This document shows, one piece after another, positions 1 to 9,284 of a stretch of 64,000 nucleotides of DNA. The DNA is from Lacrimispora sp. BS-2. GTDB taxonomy: Bacteria; Bacillota; Clostridia; Lachnospirales; Lachnospiraceae. Both the position numbers and the translations under genes were made by a program. The notes beneath the pieces are model-generated. The model made no database searches. It was not told where the DNA came from and saw only the letters and a program-made list of their open reading frames with translations. Numbering within the stretch: the first letter of the stretch is position 1; each line of letters begins with the position of its first letter. Location: assembly GCF_040207125.1 (NCBI RefSeq), contig NZ_CP157940.1, positions 2,356,001 through 2,420,000 of the forward strand, written 5' to 3'.

Positions 1-90
1 CATCGCCGTTTCAATTAAGACTCCAGAAAAAGCTAAAATGCCTGCGGCAATTATCGCCCCAAACAAGTGAAAAGTTTTGTTTTTATCCAT
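1..90 (-). CDS. MFS-type transporter, N-terminal 30 codons only (cut by left edge)
   Basis: The reverse strand opens with ATG at 88-90 behind a GGAGGC ribosome site at 101-106 and reads MDKNKTFHLFGAIIAAGILA onward into a hydrophobic first helix with no stop before the window edge. The N-terminus resembles the first transmembrane helix of drug-exporting major facilitator (DHA2/LmrB-like) proteins; this is from memory of the family and only 30 residues are visible. The consensus promoter and structured leader upstream fit an inducible efflux gene. Substrate cannot be told from this fragment. Confidence 0.6.
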   Translation of the reverse strand, partial: MDKNKTFHLFGAIIAAGILAFSGVLIETAM

Positions 91-116
91 ATTGTAACTT
101 GCCTCCTTAAATATAA

Positions 117-160
117 ATAGAGGCGGGATTATTATTTTAAAATAATAATTCCGCCTCTAT
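117..160 (-). promoter_or_regulatory. 22-bp leader hairpin next to the MFS ribosome site, with a possible MVLI micro-ORF
   Basis: Positions 117-138 and 139-160 form an almost perfect palindrome with no loop; the only non-Watson-Crick pair is 127/150. It lies between the promoter and the GGAGGC site at 101-106. A four-codon frame ATG-GTG-TTG-ATA-TAG (157-171) ends inside the 5' arm, the arrangement used by ribosome-stalling attenuators of resistance genes. The micro-ORF has only a weak ribosome site. The strand after the hairpin is U-rich but not a strong U-tract, so translational masking is as likely as termination. Confidence 0.5.
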
Positions 161-205
161 ATCAACACCATAGCGTGTTCTCTGTACGAAAACTATAACT
201 GTCTA

Positions 206-234
206 ATTATAGCTATTAAGTCGTAAAAAGTCAA
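206..234 (-). promoter_or_regulatory. Consensus promoter of the MFS gene
   Basis: On the minus strand TTGACT (229-234) and TATAAT (206-211) are separated by exactly 17 bases, so transcription should start near 199. This gives a leader of about 110 nucleotides before the ATG at 90. Confidence 0.75.
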
Positions 235-369
235 GTATTGAAGTCATTTGAAGAAATATGTAGAAGAAGTATATTAATGTATTATTTATGGAACGGATTT
301 TTCGCACAGTTCTCCAACGGCAAGGGGAAGCCTTGGGTAAAAATTAATTGGTATGATGGAGATCAAAGG

Positions 370-395
370 GGCGGCCCCTTTGTGAAAGAGCCGCC
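370..395 (-). terminator. GC-rich hairpin after the mur/PTS operon
   Basis: GGCGGC (370-375) pairs with GCCGCC (390-395) just beyond the stop of the serine hydrolase gene at 413. The U-tract on the minus strand is poor, so it may act as a weak terminator or 3'-end stabiliser. The remainder of 235-412 holds nothing I can support. Confidence 0.4.
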
Positions 396-412
396 GCTAT
401 TTTATAAGTTTA

Positions 413-1417
413 TTAAACCATATTCAGATAAATTTCATTCATTTTCTTTCTCATCTTCAGGAACTCCTGATTATTCCGGCTGGGATGGATCCGGTTCGTC
501 AGCAGAATAAAACCTTTTCTGCCCTTCAAATCCATCAAAACAGAAGTCCCTGTAAATCCGGTATGATAAAGCGTATCCCTTCCATACTCCTTGCTCCAGC
601 CCAGAGTTCGTTCAAATCTTATAATACTGCAAAGTTTTTCAAACGTCTCCTCACAAAACAAAAGCCGGGAATGTTCCAGATAAGCCTTAACAAATTTCGC
701 CACATCTTCCAAGGTGGAAAACAATCCGGCGCTGCCGCACTGCCCTAGCAAATATGCCTTTTTGTCATGAACCTCTCCGCAGATGCAGCCCCTTTGCTCC
801 GTACACTCCGTTGGAATGCAGCGCTCCCCGCTGCCCTGAATCAAATAAGAGGTATCCATCATCTCAAGAGGGCGGAAAATATTCTCCTGGAATGTTTCCT
901 CAAGAGTTGTTTTGTCCAATTTCTCAATGATTTTTCCCAACAGGATAAAACCCACATCTGAATACAGGAATCCTTCTCCTGCCTCCCTTTCCCTTGGTGT
1001 GGTGTAGAGATATTGGGGAAGATTTTCCCTGCTCCAGCTTTCTTTGTTCCGTATTTCGGCAGGAAGGCCGCTTGTATGAAGCAGCAGGTGTTCCACCGTA
1101 ACATCCCCATAGGAAAACCTGCCCAGGATCTCTTTCACCGGAGTAGTAAGGCTTATGAGTCCTTTTTCTGCCAGCTGAAGGATCCGGGTGGTGGTCCCAA
1201 TTACCTTGGTCATGGAAGCAAGATCATAATACATACCCGCTTCCACCTTCCTGTCACAATAGGGAACCATTGCTCCCTGCTTTCCGTAGTACTTTAAGCG
1301 GCTTCCCTGATCACTGACAAAGCCAAGGCTGGCTCCCCAGATCACCTGATCCCCAATCAGCTGTTCTGCCATTTCTGCCAAAACCGTCTCGTTTTCATCA
1401 TTCCAGGCTCTTATCAT
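413..1417 (-). CDS. Beta-lactamase-family serine hydrolase, AmiE-like
   Basis: A 334-residue protein of the penicillin-binding/class C beta-lactamase fold. The SxxK motif is S68-M-T-K71, a YSD box follows at Y152, and an HTG triad near residue 289 takes the place of KTG. There is no signal peptide, so it acts in the cytoplasm. It begins 4 bases after murQ and is the last gene of the operon. B. subtilis AmiE (YbbE), encoded beside murQ, has this fold and removes peptides from MurNAc-peptides. That makes N-acetylmuramoyl-peptide amidase the best guess, but an esterase cannot be excluded. Confidence 0.7.
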   Translation of the reverse strand: MIRAWNDENETVLAEMAEQLIGDQVIWGASLGFVSDQGSRLKYYGKQGAMVPYCDRKVEAGMYYDLASMTKVIGTTTRILQLAEKGLISLTTPVKEILGRFSYGDVTVEHLLLHTSGLPAEIRNKESWSRENLPQYLYTTPREREAGEGFLYSDVGFILLGKIIEKLDKTTLEETFQENIFRPLEMMDTSYLIQGSGERCIPTECTEQRGCICGEVHDKKAYLLGQCGSAGLFSTLEDVAKFVKAYLEHSRLLFCEETFEKLCSIIRFERTLGWSKEYGRDTLYHTGFTGTSVLMDLKGRKGFILLTNRIHPSRNNQEFLKMRKKMNEIYLNMV

Positions 1418-1421
1418 ATGC

Positions 1422-2333
1422 CTAAACTCCGTTTTTCACAGCCTCAATGGCTTTTCTCACCTGACCGCCGGACTCTGAAAGGGCTTCCCTGGCCTGATCT
1501 TTTCTGCAGCCGCATTCGATCATCACGATAGCGGCAGCCACATCCTTATCTGCCTCGTAAAGTACCTTGAGAGCCAGCTCCTCTTTCGCACCTGTTAAAT
1601 CCACGATCATCTTAACAGCCCGTTTCATTAGCTTTTCATTGGTGGGCTGTACATGAACCATATAATTCCGGTATACCTTTCCAAGTCTTATCATAGCTCC
1701 TGTGGAAAGCATATTGACCACCATTTTCTGAGCGGTCCCTGCCTTCATCCTGGTTGAGCCGTTGATTACCTCAGGCCCTACTACCGGGGCAATGGATATA
1801 TCCGCGATCTTCGCCATAACGCTGGACTGATTGCAGGTAACGGAAATGGTAAAGGCACCTGTTTGTTTTCCGAATTCCAGGGCCGCCTTTGTATAGGGAG
1901 TTCTTCCGCTGGCAGCGATGCCGATCACACAATCATCGGCCGTAAGCTTTACCCGTTTTAAGTCCTCCACTGCCAGTTCTTCTGAATCTTCTGCCCCTTC
2001 CACTGCTGTATACATGGCCTCATCACCGCCTGCAAGAAGGCCAAAGGCCCGGGATGGCAGTACGCTGTAAGTAGGAGTCAGTTCCACCGCATCAAGTGTA
2101 CCCATCCGGCCGGATGATCCTGCACCGCAGTAAATGATCCGTCCGCCCTTTTTGAAACGCTCCACAATGGCATCCACTGCTTCTGCGATCTGGGGAAGCA
2201 CCTTTTCTATGGCTTCCGCTACTTTTTTATCTTCATTATTTATTAAGGTAACGATTTCAAGTGATTCCAGCCTGTCAATGTTCCGGGTGGATTCATTGAT
2301 TGATTCCGTTGTAAGCTTTTCTATATTGCACAT
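1422..2333 (-). CDS. murQ: N-acetylmuramic acid 6-phosphate etherase
   Basis: MurQ cleaves the D-lactyl ether of MurNAc-6-phosphate, giving GlcNAc-6-phosphate and lactate, in cell-wall sugar recycling. The 303-residue length is typical. It has the SIS-fold phosphate loop GAGSSGRMG near residue 70, the VELTPTY segment and the EGAEDSEE segment, which carry the two conserved glutamates, and the NGSTRMKAGTAQK signature. The C-terminus carries the small helical extension of the family. The start follows a GAGGAG site. It sits between its likely regulator and an AmiE-like hydrolase, so a muramic-acid catabolic role is well supported. Confidence 0.93.
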   Translation of the reverse strand: MCNIEKLTTESINESTRNIDRLESLEIVTLINNEDKKVAEAIEKVLPQIAEAVDAIVERFKKGGRIIYCGAGSSGRMGTLDAVELTPTYSVLPSRAFGLLAGGDEAMYTAVEGAEDSEELAVEDLKRVKLTADDCVIGIAASGRTPYTKAALEFGKQTGAFTISVTCNQSSVMAKIADISIAPVVGPEVINGSTRMKAGTAQKMVVNMLSTGAMIRLGKVYRNYMVHVQPTNEKLMKRAVKMIVDLTGAKEELALKVLYEADKDVAAAIVMIECGCRKDQAREALSESGGQVRKAIEAVKNGV

Positions 2334-2342
2334 AAAACTCCT

Positions 2343-3197
2343 CTATTTTTTTATTTTCAGCCCTTCCACCATTTTTCTGGTTTTGATCAGCTCCACTTCA
2401 TAGTGCTCTAAGTTCTCCTGGATCACTCCCATGTACAGAAGATCTGCCATCATGATAGAGGTATGAAGAGAGGTAAACGCACCGATCCGCATGACCTTTT
2501 CGTTGTCCGGTACATGGAGGCATATATCTGCAATATCCTGAAGGGGAGAATCTCTTCTGCGGGTAACCGCAATGATCGATGCTTCCTGTTTTTCTGCAAT
2601 CCCGCAGGCATAAAGGACTTCCTGAGACTGCCCGCTGTAGGAAAATGCGATCACTACATCCCGTTTATCAATGTAGTTAAAAAATTCCACCATCATATTG
2701 ATATCCTGGTAAAAATTCGCATTGAAGTCGGCCCGTTTCAGTTTATGGAACAGATCATAAGCAGGCAGCGAGGAACTTCCGATGCCCACCAGATAAATAC
2801 GCCGGGCTTTCTTTATTTTGTTGATTGCTTCCTTTAATGCATCTTTATTCAGCTGATAGAAAAAATCCTGAAATGCCGCATCCACCAGGGCATCCATTTT
2901 CCGGCACAGCGTATCTAAATCATCTTCTTTGGAAATAATGGGATCTACCATATCTTCCTTATCATTTTGGGCATCGGCTGCAGCTAGTGCCAGCTTAAAA
3001 CCTTCCAACCCATCAAAGCCAAGTTTTTGAACATAACGGATCACAGAGGCGGAGGATACCCCGCTTTTTCCTGCAATATCCACTGCCGTCATTTCAAGAC
3101 AGTTTTTGGCATCTGACAATACAAAATCTGAAATTTTCTTCTCTGCCTTACTCATTTCATTGTATTGTCCTCTTATTTTTAACCGAACAGATTCCAT
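2343..3197 (-). CDS. murR: RpiR/MurR-family transcriptional regulator
   Basis: 284 residues: an N-terminal RpiR helix-turn-helix (about 1-77, including SVIRYVQKLGFDG) and a C-terminal SIS sugar-phosphate domain (about 120-260, with YLVGIGSSSLP). Family members sense a phosphosugar; MurR proteins respond to MurNAc-6-phosphate. The gene directly precedes murQ by 9 bases and follows PTS genes, so it probably controls the operon through the TGTAA-n-TTACA repeats at 5,958-6,014. The start has a GGAGGAGG site. The assignment as MurR is by context, and the ligand is inferred. Confidence 0.8.
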   Translation of the reverse strand: MESVRLKIRGQYNEMSKAEKKISDFVLSDAKNCLEMTAVDIAGKSGVSSASVIRYVQKLGFDGLEGFKLALAAADAQNDKEDMVDPIISKEDDLDTLCRKMDALVDAAFQDFFYQLNKDALKEAINKIKKARRIYLVGIGSSSLPAYDLFHKLKRADFNANFYQDINMMVEFFNYIDKRDVVIAFSYSGQSQEVLYACGIAEKQEASIIAVTRRRDSPLQDIADICLHVPDNEKVMRIGAFTSLHTSIMMADLLYMGVIQENLEHYEVELIKTRKMVEGLKIKK

Positions 3198-3223
3198 TCC
3201 GCCTCCTCCTGCATCCGTTTATT

Positions 3224-3697
3224 TTACAGCATATTTACTATGGACTGGTCCGATTCATTGGGCAGCATCTGAGCCGTTACACTTACTCCAAGCTGTATCA
3301 TTTCCCGGATATCCTTTTCATCATCTTCCGTCAGATTCACTGACTTTTTAATGGGTCTGCTTCCTTCTCTTTTTGCCACATTTCCCACATTAAAAGCCTT
3401 GATCGGAACTTCGGAACGGATCAGCGCTGCCATATCCGCCACGTTTTTTGTTATTAGAAATACCTTATCCTCTTCGTAGGCCTTTTCTGCAAATTTTTCA
3501 GCAGCCCGTTTAATAGACAGAATGGAAAGCTTTACTCCTGCCGGTTTTGCCATCTTAAGGCCTGCAATGATCAGTTCATCCTTTACTGCTTCATCGTTTG
3601 CCACAATGATGCGGGACGCTCCTACGGTATTGGTCCAAACCATAGCCACCTGACCATGGATCAGTCTTTCATCTACTCTTGCATGCACAATTGCCAT
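3224..3697 (-). CDS. PTS mannose/sorbose-family EIIB
   Basis: About 157 residues. I place the start at 3697 (MAIVHARVDERLIHGQ), because a GGAGGAAG ribosome site precedes it and the family begins here; a longer frame reaches 3745 but would overlap the EIIA gene. The phosphorylated histidine is in RVDERLIHGQV (His13 or His14 region). EIIB passes phosphate from EIIA to the incoming sugar. It lies between EIIA and the murR gene. Substrate is inferred from murQ to be MurNAc or a MurNAc-containing fragment. Confidence 0.88.
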   Translation of the reverse strand: MAIVHARVDERLIHGQVAMVWTNTVGASRIIVANDEAVKDELIIAGLKMAKPAGVKLSILSIKRAAEKFAEKAYEEDKVFLITKNVADMAALIRSEVPIKAFNVGNVAKREGSRPIKKSVNLTEDDEKDIREMIQLGVSVTAQMLPNESDQSIVNML

Positions 3698-3719
3698 GGA
3701 TCTTCCTCCTTTTTTCTCC

Positions 3720-4145
3720 CTATTCTTCCAGTTCACATGCTTCATCTGATGTTTGAAAATACATCATATGCTGTTTTCCCATCTCCAGGGAGGCATCCAA
3801 AAGCTCCCGGATATCCGAAATCATCGCTCTGGACATGTAGGCATGAAGGACCAGTGGAAGGCTGATGCCTCCGACCACCTCCATATTTTCATGGATACCG
3901 GACATTTTCAGTCTGGAAGCCATATTAAAGGGGGAGCCTCCCGTCAGATCTGCAAGCACTGCCACAGCTTCACAGTCCTTAAGTCTCATGATCGCTTCCT
4001 TCAGATTTTCTGTCAGAAGTTCCGTGGAATCCTCCGCTTTAAAATCAACAGCTTCATAACATTCCGTCTCTCCGGCCAGCAGCTTTAACCCGCTGGTCAA
4101 ACCGGAGGCAAATTCACCATGACCGGTTACTATGATTCCAATCAT
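3720..4145 (-). CDS. PTS mannose/fructose-family EIIA
   Basis: A 141-residue cytoplasmic EIIA of the mannose superfamily. The N-terminus MIGIIVTGHGEFASGL holds the phosphorylated His9 in the usual position. The LADLTGGSPFN motif near residue 86 is typical of the fold. It is a separate protein rather than fused to EIIB, and it stands third in the IIC-IID-IIA-IIB order. The start follows AAAGGAAAT. It receives phosphate from HPr. Confidence 0.88.
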   Translation of the reverse strand: MIGIIVTGHGEFASGLTSGLKLLAGETECYEAVDFKAEDSTELLTENLKEAIMRLKDCEAVAVLADLTGGSPFNMASRLKMSGIHENMEVVGGISLPLVLHAYMSRAMISDIRELLDASLEMGKQHMMYFQTSDEACELEE

Positions 4146-4186
4146 ACCACTATTTCCTTTCCTGTTTCAACTTCCATTTTTTCAAA

Positions 4187-4250
4187 CGGGTATTCACAAT
4201 CCGCTTTGCTGCTTGATCACAGCGTGCCTTGATTCGGTTAAAATATACCA
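4187..4250 (-). repeat. Degenerate intergenic repeat, copy 1
   Basis: Reading on the minus strand, the block GGTATATTTTAACCGAATCA, a variable middle and GATTGTGAATACC is shared with 11,212-11,256, which lacks a roughly 19-base internal stretch. This copy begins within the last codons of the EIID gene and fills most of the gap before the EIIA gene. The function is unknown; it looks like a dispersed intergenic element. Confidence 0.45.
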
Positions 4251-5077
4251 ACCACAAAGGTAAGCATGGACTGCAGATTACCAAGTATCATGCCCAAACC
4301 GATGAGAACAAAAATTAATTTTGTAGAATCCACCTTTTTCTTTCCCAGAAGCCAGTAGGAAAACCCTACGATGGCAAGGGGAAGCAGGGATGGCATGATT
4401 TTGTCCAGCATATCCTGAAGGGCAAAGGTCACTTCTCCCATGGTAAACTGCAGATCCGTACGGTATTTGATTACAGAAGGGATCAGTGCCCCTACCACAG
4501 TCAGTCCCAGGATGCTGGCCGCCTCTGTAATAGGAGAAATTTTATCTGCAAACCCGGTTGCAAGCTTTCGCCCGGACTGATAACCAATGCAGGTGAATTT
4601 ATACCTTATCCATAATACTCCGGCACAAGCAATGAGGGGGATAATAAGCCCCACAGGATTTCCCTGCATGGCGATATAAGACGCAATGGAGAACACGATA
4701 GCCCGGTAGATGGCGATGAACAACGTATCACCGACTCCTGCAAAGGGTCCCATAAGTCCGGTCTTTAAACCGGTAATGGCCTCCTCCGCCTCAATTCCCA
4801 GTTCTTCCTCCAGCGCCATATCGGCACCCACGATCAGATGAGACATTGCCGGCGTTGTGTTAAAATAGCCCAGGTGCATCTTCAGTGCCCGTTTCATCTT
4901 CTCCGGATCTCCGGAATACAGCCGCTTTAAAACCGGCATGATGACATAGGCATATCCAAGCCCCTGCATCTTTTCATAATTCCAGCCAAACTGTATAGTA
5001 AACAGATTACGCAGATATACTTTTTTGATATCGCTTTTTTCTAATTTCCCGATTCCTGTCTGGTTTTTGTCAGCCAT
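4238..5077 (-). CDS. PTS mannose/sorbose-family EIID
   Basis: A 279-residue membrane protein of the ManZ/AgaD family. The N-terminal FTIQFGWNYEKMQGLGYAYV region, the HLGYFNTTP motif and the GLMGPFAGVGDTL motif are typical, followed by several hydrophobic helices. With EIIC it forms the sugar channel. It overlaps the EIIC gene by 8 bases, which suggests translational coupling, and starts after GAGGAGGTAG. The C-terminus ends VVGIF inside the repeat element at 4,187-4,250. Confidence 0.9.
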   Translation of the reverse strand: MADKNQTGIGKLEKSDIKKVYLRNLFTIQFGWNYEKMQGLGYAYVIMPVLKRLYSGDPEKMKRALKMHLGYFNTTPAMSHLIVGADMALEEELGIEAEEAITGLKTGLMGPFAGVGDTLFIAIYRAIVFSIASYIAMQGNPVGLIIPLIACAGVLWIRYKFTCIGYQSGRKLATGFADKISPITEAASILGLTVVGALIPSVIKYRTDLQFTMGEVTFALQDMLDKIMPSLLPLAIVGFSYWLLGKKKVDSTKLIFVLIGLGMILGNLQSMLTFVVGIF

Positions 5078-5858
5078 CGATTTCTACCTCCTCTTCATCC
5101 ATAGTCGCCACTGCTACCCGGTCCCTTACTCTTGTAAGATGAAGAGCAGCCAGTGCAAAGCCGATCAATGCGGCAGCCATAACAGTAAAAGTAGCGCCTC
5201 CAAAGGCAATCAGCACGAATCCGATGATAAAATATGGATAATATTTTTTAATGGGCAGATAACGCATCAGTATGGCCATACCCATTGCAGGAAGAATGGC
5301 GCCTGCGGTTTTAAGACCTGTCATGAACCAGGCCGGGATAATAGCATTTACCCCATTTACCACAGCTTCTCCAAAACACAGTCCCAATGCAACCGGAATC
5401 ACTCTTGAAAGGACCCAGGGCAGCAATCCCAGCAGATTTGCACGCTCCACTCCTTTGTAATCCCCATTCTCTGCACAGCGGTCTGCGTAATGCTGGAAGA
5501 ATGAGTTGGTCATCCTTCCCAGAATGTCCATCTGGGTCAGCAGCAATCCGATGGGAATAGCCAGACCGATTCCGTATTCTGCTCCCTGACCCGAAATAAT
5601 GGCATAAGCGGTACCCATAATCGCTCCTGATAAATAGTCCGGAACCGTGGCGCCTCCATAAGTAGCAACTCCCAATGTCATGAGCTGCAATGTCGCACCA
5701 ACGATCAGGCCTGTTGGCAAATCCCCCAATAATGCCCCGGTAATCACAGCTGCGAACAACGGGGTATACAATCCGCATTGAATAGAAATCTGATCAACCA
5801 CAGCAATCACGGTATACAGAATCAATCCAATAACAACCAGCAAAGAAACTCCCTGCAT
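5070..5858 (-). CDS. PTS mannose/sorbose-family EIIC, first gene of the mur operon
   Basis: 262 residues, mostly transmembrane helices, with the family features LLGDLPTGLIVGATLQLMTLG and GLLLTQMDILGR. EIIC with EIID makes the membrane part of the permease. The start follows AAGGAGG. It is the first gene after the promoter at 5,945-5,973 and therefore defines the operon IIC-IID-IIA-IIB-murR-murQ-amiE-like. Most characterised MurNAc transporters are glucose-family MurP proteins, so a mannose-family system here is unusual. Confidence 0.9.
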   Translation of the reverse strand: MQGVSLLVVIGLILYTVIAVVDQISIQCGLYTPLFAAVITGALLGDLPTGLIVGATLQLMTLGVATYGGATVPDYLSGAIMGTAYAIISGQGAEYGIGLAIPIGLLLTQMDILGRMTNSFFQHYADRCAENGDYKGVERANLLGLLPWVLSRVIPVALGLCFGEAVVNGVNAIIPAWFMTGLKTAGAILPAMGMAILMRYLPIKKYYPYFIIGFVLIAFGGATFTVMAAALIGFALAALHLTRVRDRVAVATMDEEEVEIDG

Positions 5859-5944
5859 GTTTTACCTCCTTTTTCCTGCCTTATGCTTTTTCACTCCATA
5901 GGCAATGTGTATGGTTTTTTATAGTATAAGCACTTATATTTAGT

Positions 5945-5973
5945 ATTATAGCATATATGTAATCATTTTACAA
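5945..5973 (-). promoter_or_regulatory. Promoter of the PTS-mur operon with an operator inside
   Basis: Minus-strand TTGTAA (5968-5973), 17 bases, then TATAAT (5945-5950). The inverted repeat TGTAA-tcatt-TTACA (5958-5972) covers the -35 end and spacer, where a repressor would block RNA polymerase. Confidence 0.65.
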
Positions 5974-6014
5974 TATATTTTAAAAATTAGTTTTAAATGT
6001 AATAGTATTACATT
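5958..6014. promoter_or_regulatory. Two TGTAA-n-TTACA operators, probable MurR sites
   Basis: Site 1 is TGTAA-5-TTACA at 5958-5972. Site 2 is a perfect 9-bp palindrome, AATGTAATA-g-TATTACATT, at 5996-6014. They share half-sites and their centres are about 40 bases apart, roughly four helical turns. The only regulator in the operon is RpiR/MurR-like, so it is the likely ligand; this is inferred. Confidence 0.55.
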
Positions 6015-6095
6015 ATTAATTAAAGTAATTTGTTCATTAAAGGAATAAAAGGGCTTATTCAGGGGGCCTTTTATGGACACACCGTGTAAGAAGTA

Positions 6096-6137
6096 TTAAA
6101 AACAAGGTATCGCCCTGCTGGACCGATACCTTGTTTA
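6096..6137 (-). terminator. Terminator of the WYL regulator gene
   Basis: AACAAGGTATCG and CGATACCTTGTT form a 12-bp or longer stem, followed on the minus strand by TTTTTAAT. It lies 5 bases beyond the stop at 6142. The intergenic 6,015-6,095 contains nothing else I recognise. Confidence 0.75.
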
Positions 6138-6141
6138 ACTG

Positions 6142-7083
6142 TCATATTGAAATGAAATGATTTTTTATTGTATCTAACCGGTCAAGAATCAGGTTTTTCA
6201 AGCTGGCCGGCCTGATCGAGAAAATCATTTCACCGTAAATAGTGAAATAATTGGCGATAAACTGTTCTTCCCCTTTGTTATAAAAACCTCTTACATAATA
6301 TTTCCCGTCTTCCTGATACAGCTCCATTGATGGATAATGCTCTTTATAGAATACATCCACGCCTTTGACAGAAATACCCACCTCAAAGTCAATGGAGTCA
6401 TTATCCCGAAACATCTCTTTAGGGGAAATGAGAAATTCAGAAAGCGGCTTTGCTATATACTTATCGCAAGGCTGTACAACATGAATTTTATCACAGCGGA
6501 ACACTTGCGGCTTTTTTGTTTTAAAATTATACGCCGTTGCATACCACTGTCCATAAGCAGAGGTAATATCAAAGAACTGAACGTAATACTGCTTCTCCAG
6601 TTCTCCCTTTGTATAGTGGACTTCACACACGTTTTCATCCACTGCCATGTGCAGAATATCCTGCAGGCAGTTACATTCACTCTTGTTTTTGTAACTCCCC
6701 AGGCTAAAAATCAATTCCATTTTCCGCAGCTTTTTTATTCGTTCTTCTGATATACACCCTTCAAATTTTTGCTTTAGCTTTTGGACATTCAAATGAAAAG
6801 GTGTCGATTGATAGGCGTTAAGCGTTTGCATGGAAAAATACAACGCGTGGACCTCGTCAATCGTAAAGACAATAGGGGATAATAGCCGATTGGGAAGTAT
6901 ACCATAGCATCCGTTCCGTCCAGACTTAGAGTAAATCGGCATGCCGATTTCTTCTAAGGACTGAATATCCCGAAGTGCTGTACTTTTGGAGATAGAATAT
7001 CTGTCCATTATGCTTTTGAGACTGAAAAACTTTTTATCATTTAAATATATCATCATATCATTTAGCCGCTCTGATTTTTTCAT
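6142..7083 (-). CDS. WYL-domain (YafY-type) transcriptional regulator
   Basis: About 313 residues from the ATG at 7083, which follows AGAGGAAA; a longer frame reaches 7116 without a ribosome site. The N-terminal DeoR-like winged helix (about 1-60, FSLKSIMDRYSISKSTALRD) is followed by a WYL ligand-binding domain (about 130-310), with FFDITSAYGQWYATAYNFKT in the core. The family senses small molecules or nucleotides. It is divergent from a pyridoxamine-phosphate-oxidase-like gene and probably controls it. The ligand is unknown. Confidence 0.82.
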   Translation of the reverse strand: MKKSERLNDMMIYLNDKKFFSLKSIMDRYSISKSTALRDIQSLEEIGMPIYSKSGRNGCYGILPNRLLSPIVFTIDEVHALYFSMQTLNAYQSTPFHLNVQKLKQKFEGCISEERIKKLRKMELIFSLGSYKNKSECNCLQDILHMAVDENVCEVHYTKGELEKQYYVQFFDITSAYGQWYATAYNFKTKKPQVFRCDKIHVVQPCDKYIAKPLSEFLISPKEMFRDNDSIDFEVGISVKGVDVFYKEHYPSMELYQEDGKYYVRGFYNKGEEQFIANYFTIYGEMIFSIRPASLKNLILDRLDTIKNHFISI

Positions 7084-7105
7084 GATTTTTTCCTCTTTCT
7101 GATTA

Positions 7106-7139
7106 AATGGTTCCACTAAATGACACCATTATGTATTAT
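7106..7139 (+). promoter_or_regulatory. Promoter/operator region between the WYL regulator and its target
   Basis: An imperfect inverted repeat AATGGT (7106-7111)...ACCATT (7125-7130) lies over a weak -35 (TTCCAC, 7111-7116) that is 17 bases from TATTAT (7134-7139). A poor -35 with a good -10 suggests activation. Assignment to the divergent WYL protein is inferred. Confidence 0.4.
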
Positions 7140-7181
7140 ACTGCAAACATAGTAATAAATAAAGCAAAGGAGAATTTAACC

Positions 7182-7604
7182 ATGAATACAAAACGAGAAT
7201 TTAACCGACTGATCAACGCACAAACCGAAATTGCTTTGGCTACTTGTACTGACGGCCAGCCCAATGTGAGGATTGTAAATTTCTGCTTTGACGAAGCCGC
7301 CAAAGTGATGCTCTTTACCACTTTTGGGGATAATGAGAAAGTCAAGGAATTGGAAGCCAATAACAAGGTAGCATTTACAACCATTCCCCACGCAGGCAAT
7401 GAGCATATTAAGGCGAAAGGTACGGTAAAAAAAAGCAGCAGCACTGTATTTGACGCAGCAGAGCATTTCATAAAAAAAATTCCCGGCTACAAAGATATGA
7501 TAGAACAAGCTGGAGATTACTTAATTCTCTATGAAATTGCTTTTGAATCAGCTATTGTCACCTTAGATTTTGAGAACATAGAAACATACGATTTAGCTGA
7601 CTGA
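7182..7604 (+). CDS. Pyridoxamine 5'-phosphate oxidase-like flavin-binding protein
   Basis: About 140 residues from the ATG at 7182, which follows AAAGGAG; the frame is open upstream to 7107 but without a ribosome site. It has the split-barrel FMN-binding fold: ALATCTDGQPNVRIVNF at the start, then KVMLFTTFGDNEKVKELEAN and KVAFTTIPH. Small proteins of this family often reduce or bind flavin or heme cofactors rather than make pyridoxal phosphate, so the name reflects fold only. It is the only complete plus-strand gene in the first 39 kb. Confidence 0.8.
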   Translation: MNTKREFNRLINAQTEIALATCTDGQPNVRIVNFCFDEAAKVMLFTTFGDNEKVKELEANNKVAFTTIPHAGNEHIKAKGTVKKSSSTVFDAAEHFIKKIPGYKDMIEQAGDYLILYEIAFESAIVTLDFENIETYDLAD

Positions 7605-7614
7605 TCATGAACAT

Positions 7615-7666
7615 AAATATAGAAAGAATGGCCCAGCCTTCCCGCTGCGCCATTCTTTCTATATTT
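7615..7666 (+). terminator. 18-bp stem terminator after the PNPOx-like gene
   Basis: Arms 7615-7632 and 7649-7666 are perfectly complementary over 18 bp with a 16-base loop. It lies 10 bases beyond the stop and is AT-rich at the base. It may serve both strands. Confidence 0.75.
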
Positions 7667-7757
7667 ATTCTATACTGTCTTTCAGGACCTTCTTTTTTTA
7701 AGTCCTAAGTAAGCCGCTTTTAATATCTTAAGCATAGCCTGATACATTTCCTTTATC

Positions 7758-9284
<1,527 letters not shown>

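Noticed and set aside
117..160. The 22-bp palindrome as a plain intrinsic terminator
   Set aside because: It lies after the promoter and directly before the ribosome site with no strong U-tract on the minus RNA, so a leader control element is the better reading.
238..510. A 90-codon plus-strand frame at the left edge
   Set aside because: It starts without a ribosome site, overlaps the end of the serine hydrolase gene on the other strand, and its sequence has no protein-family features.
5025..5778. Frames opposite to and within the EIIC/EIID genes (including a 155-codon minus frame at 5,311)
   Set aside because: They are out-of-frame shadows of membrane-protein genes; the composition is rich in Ser, Arg and Cys with no ribosome sites.
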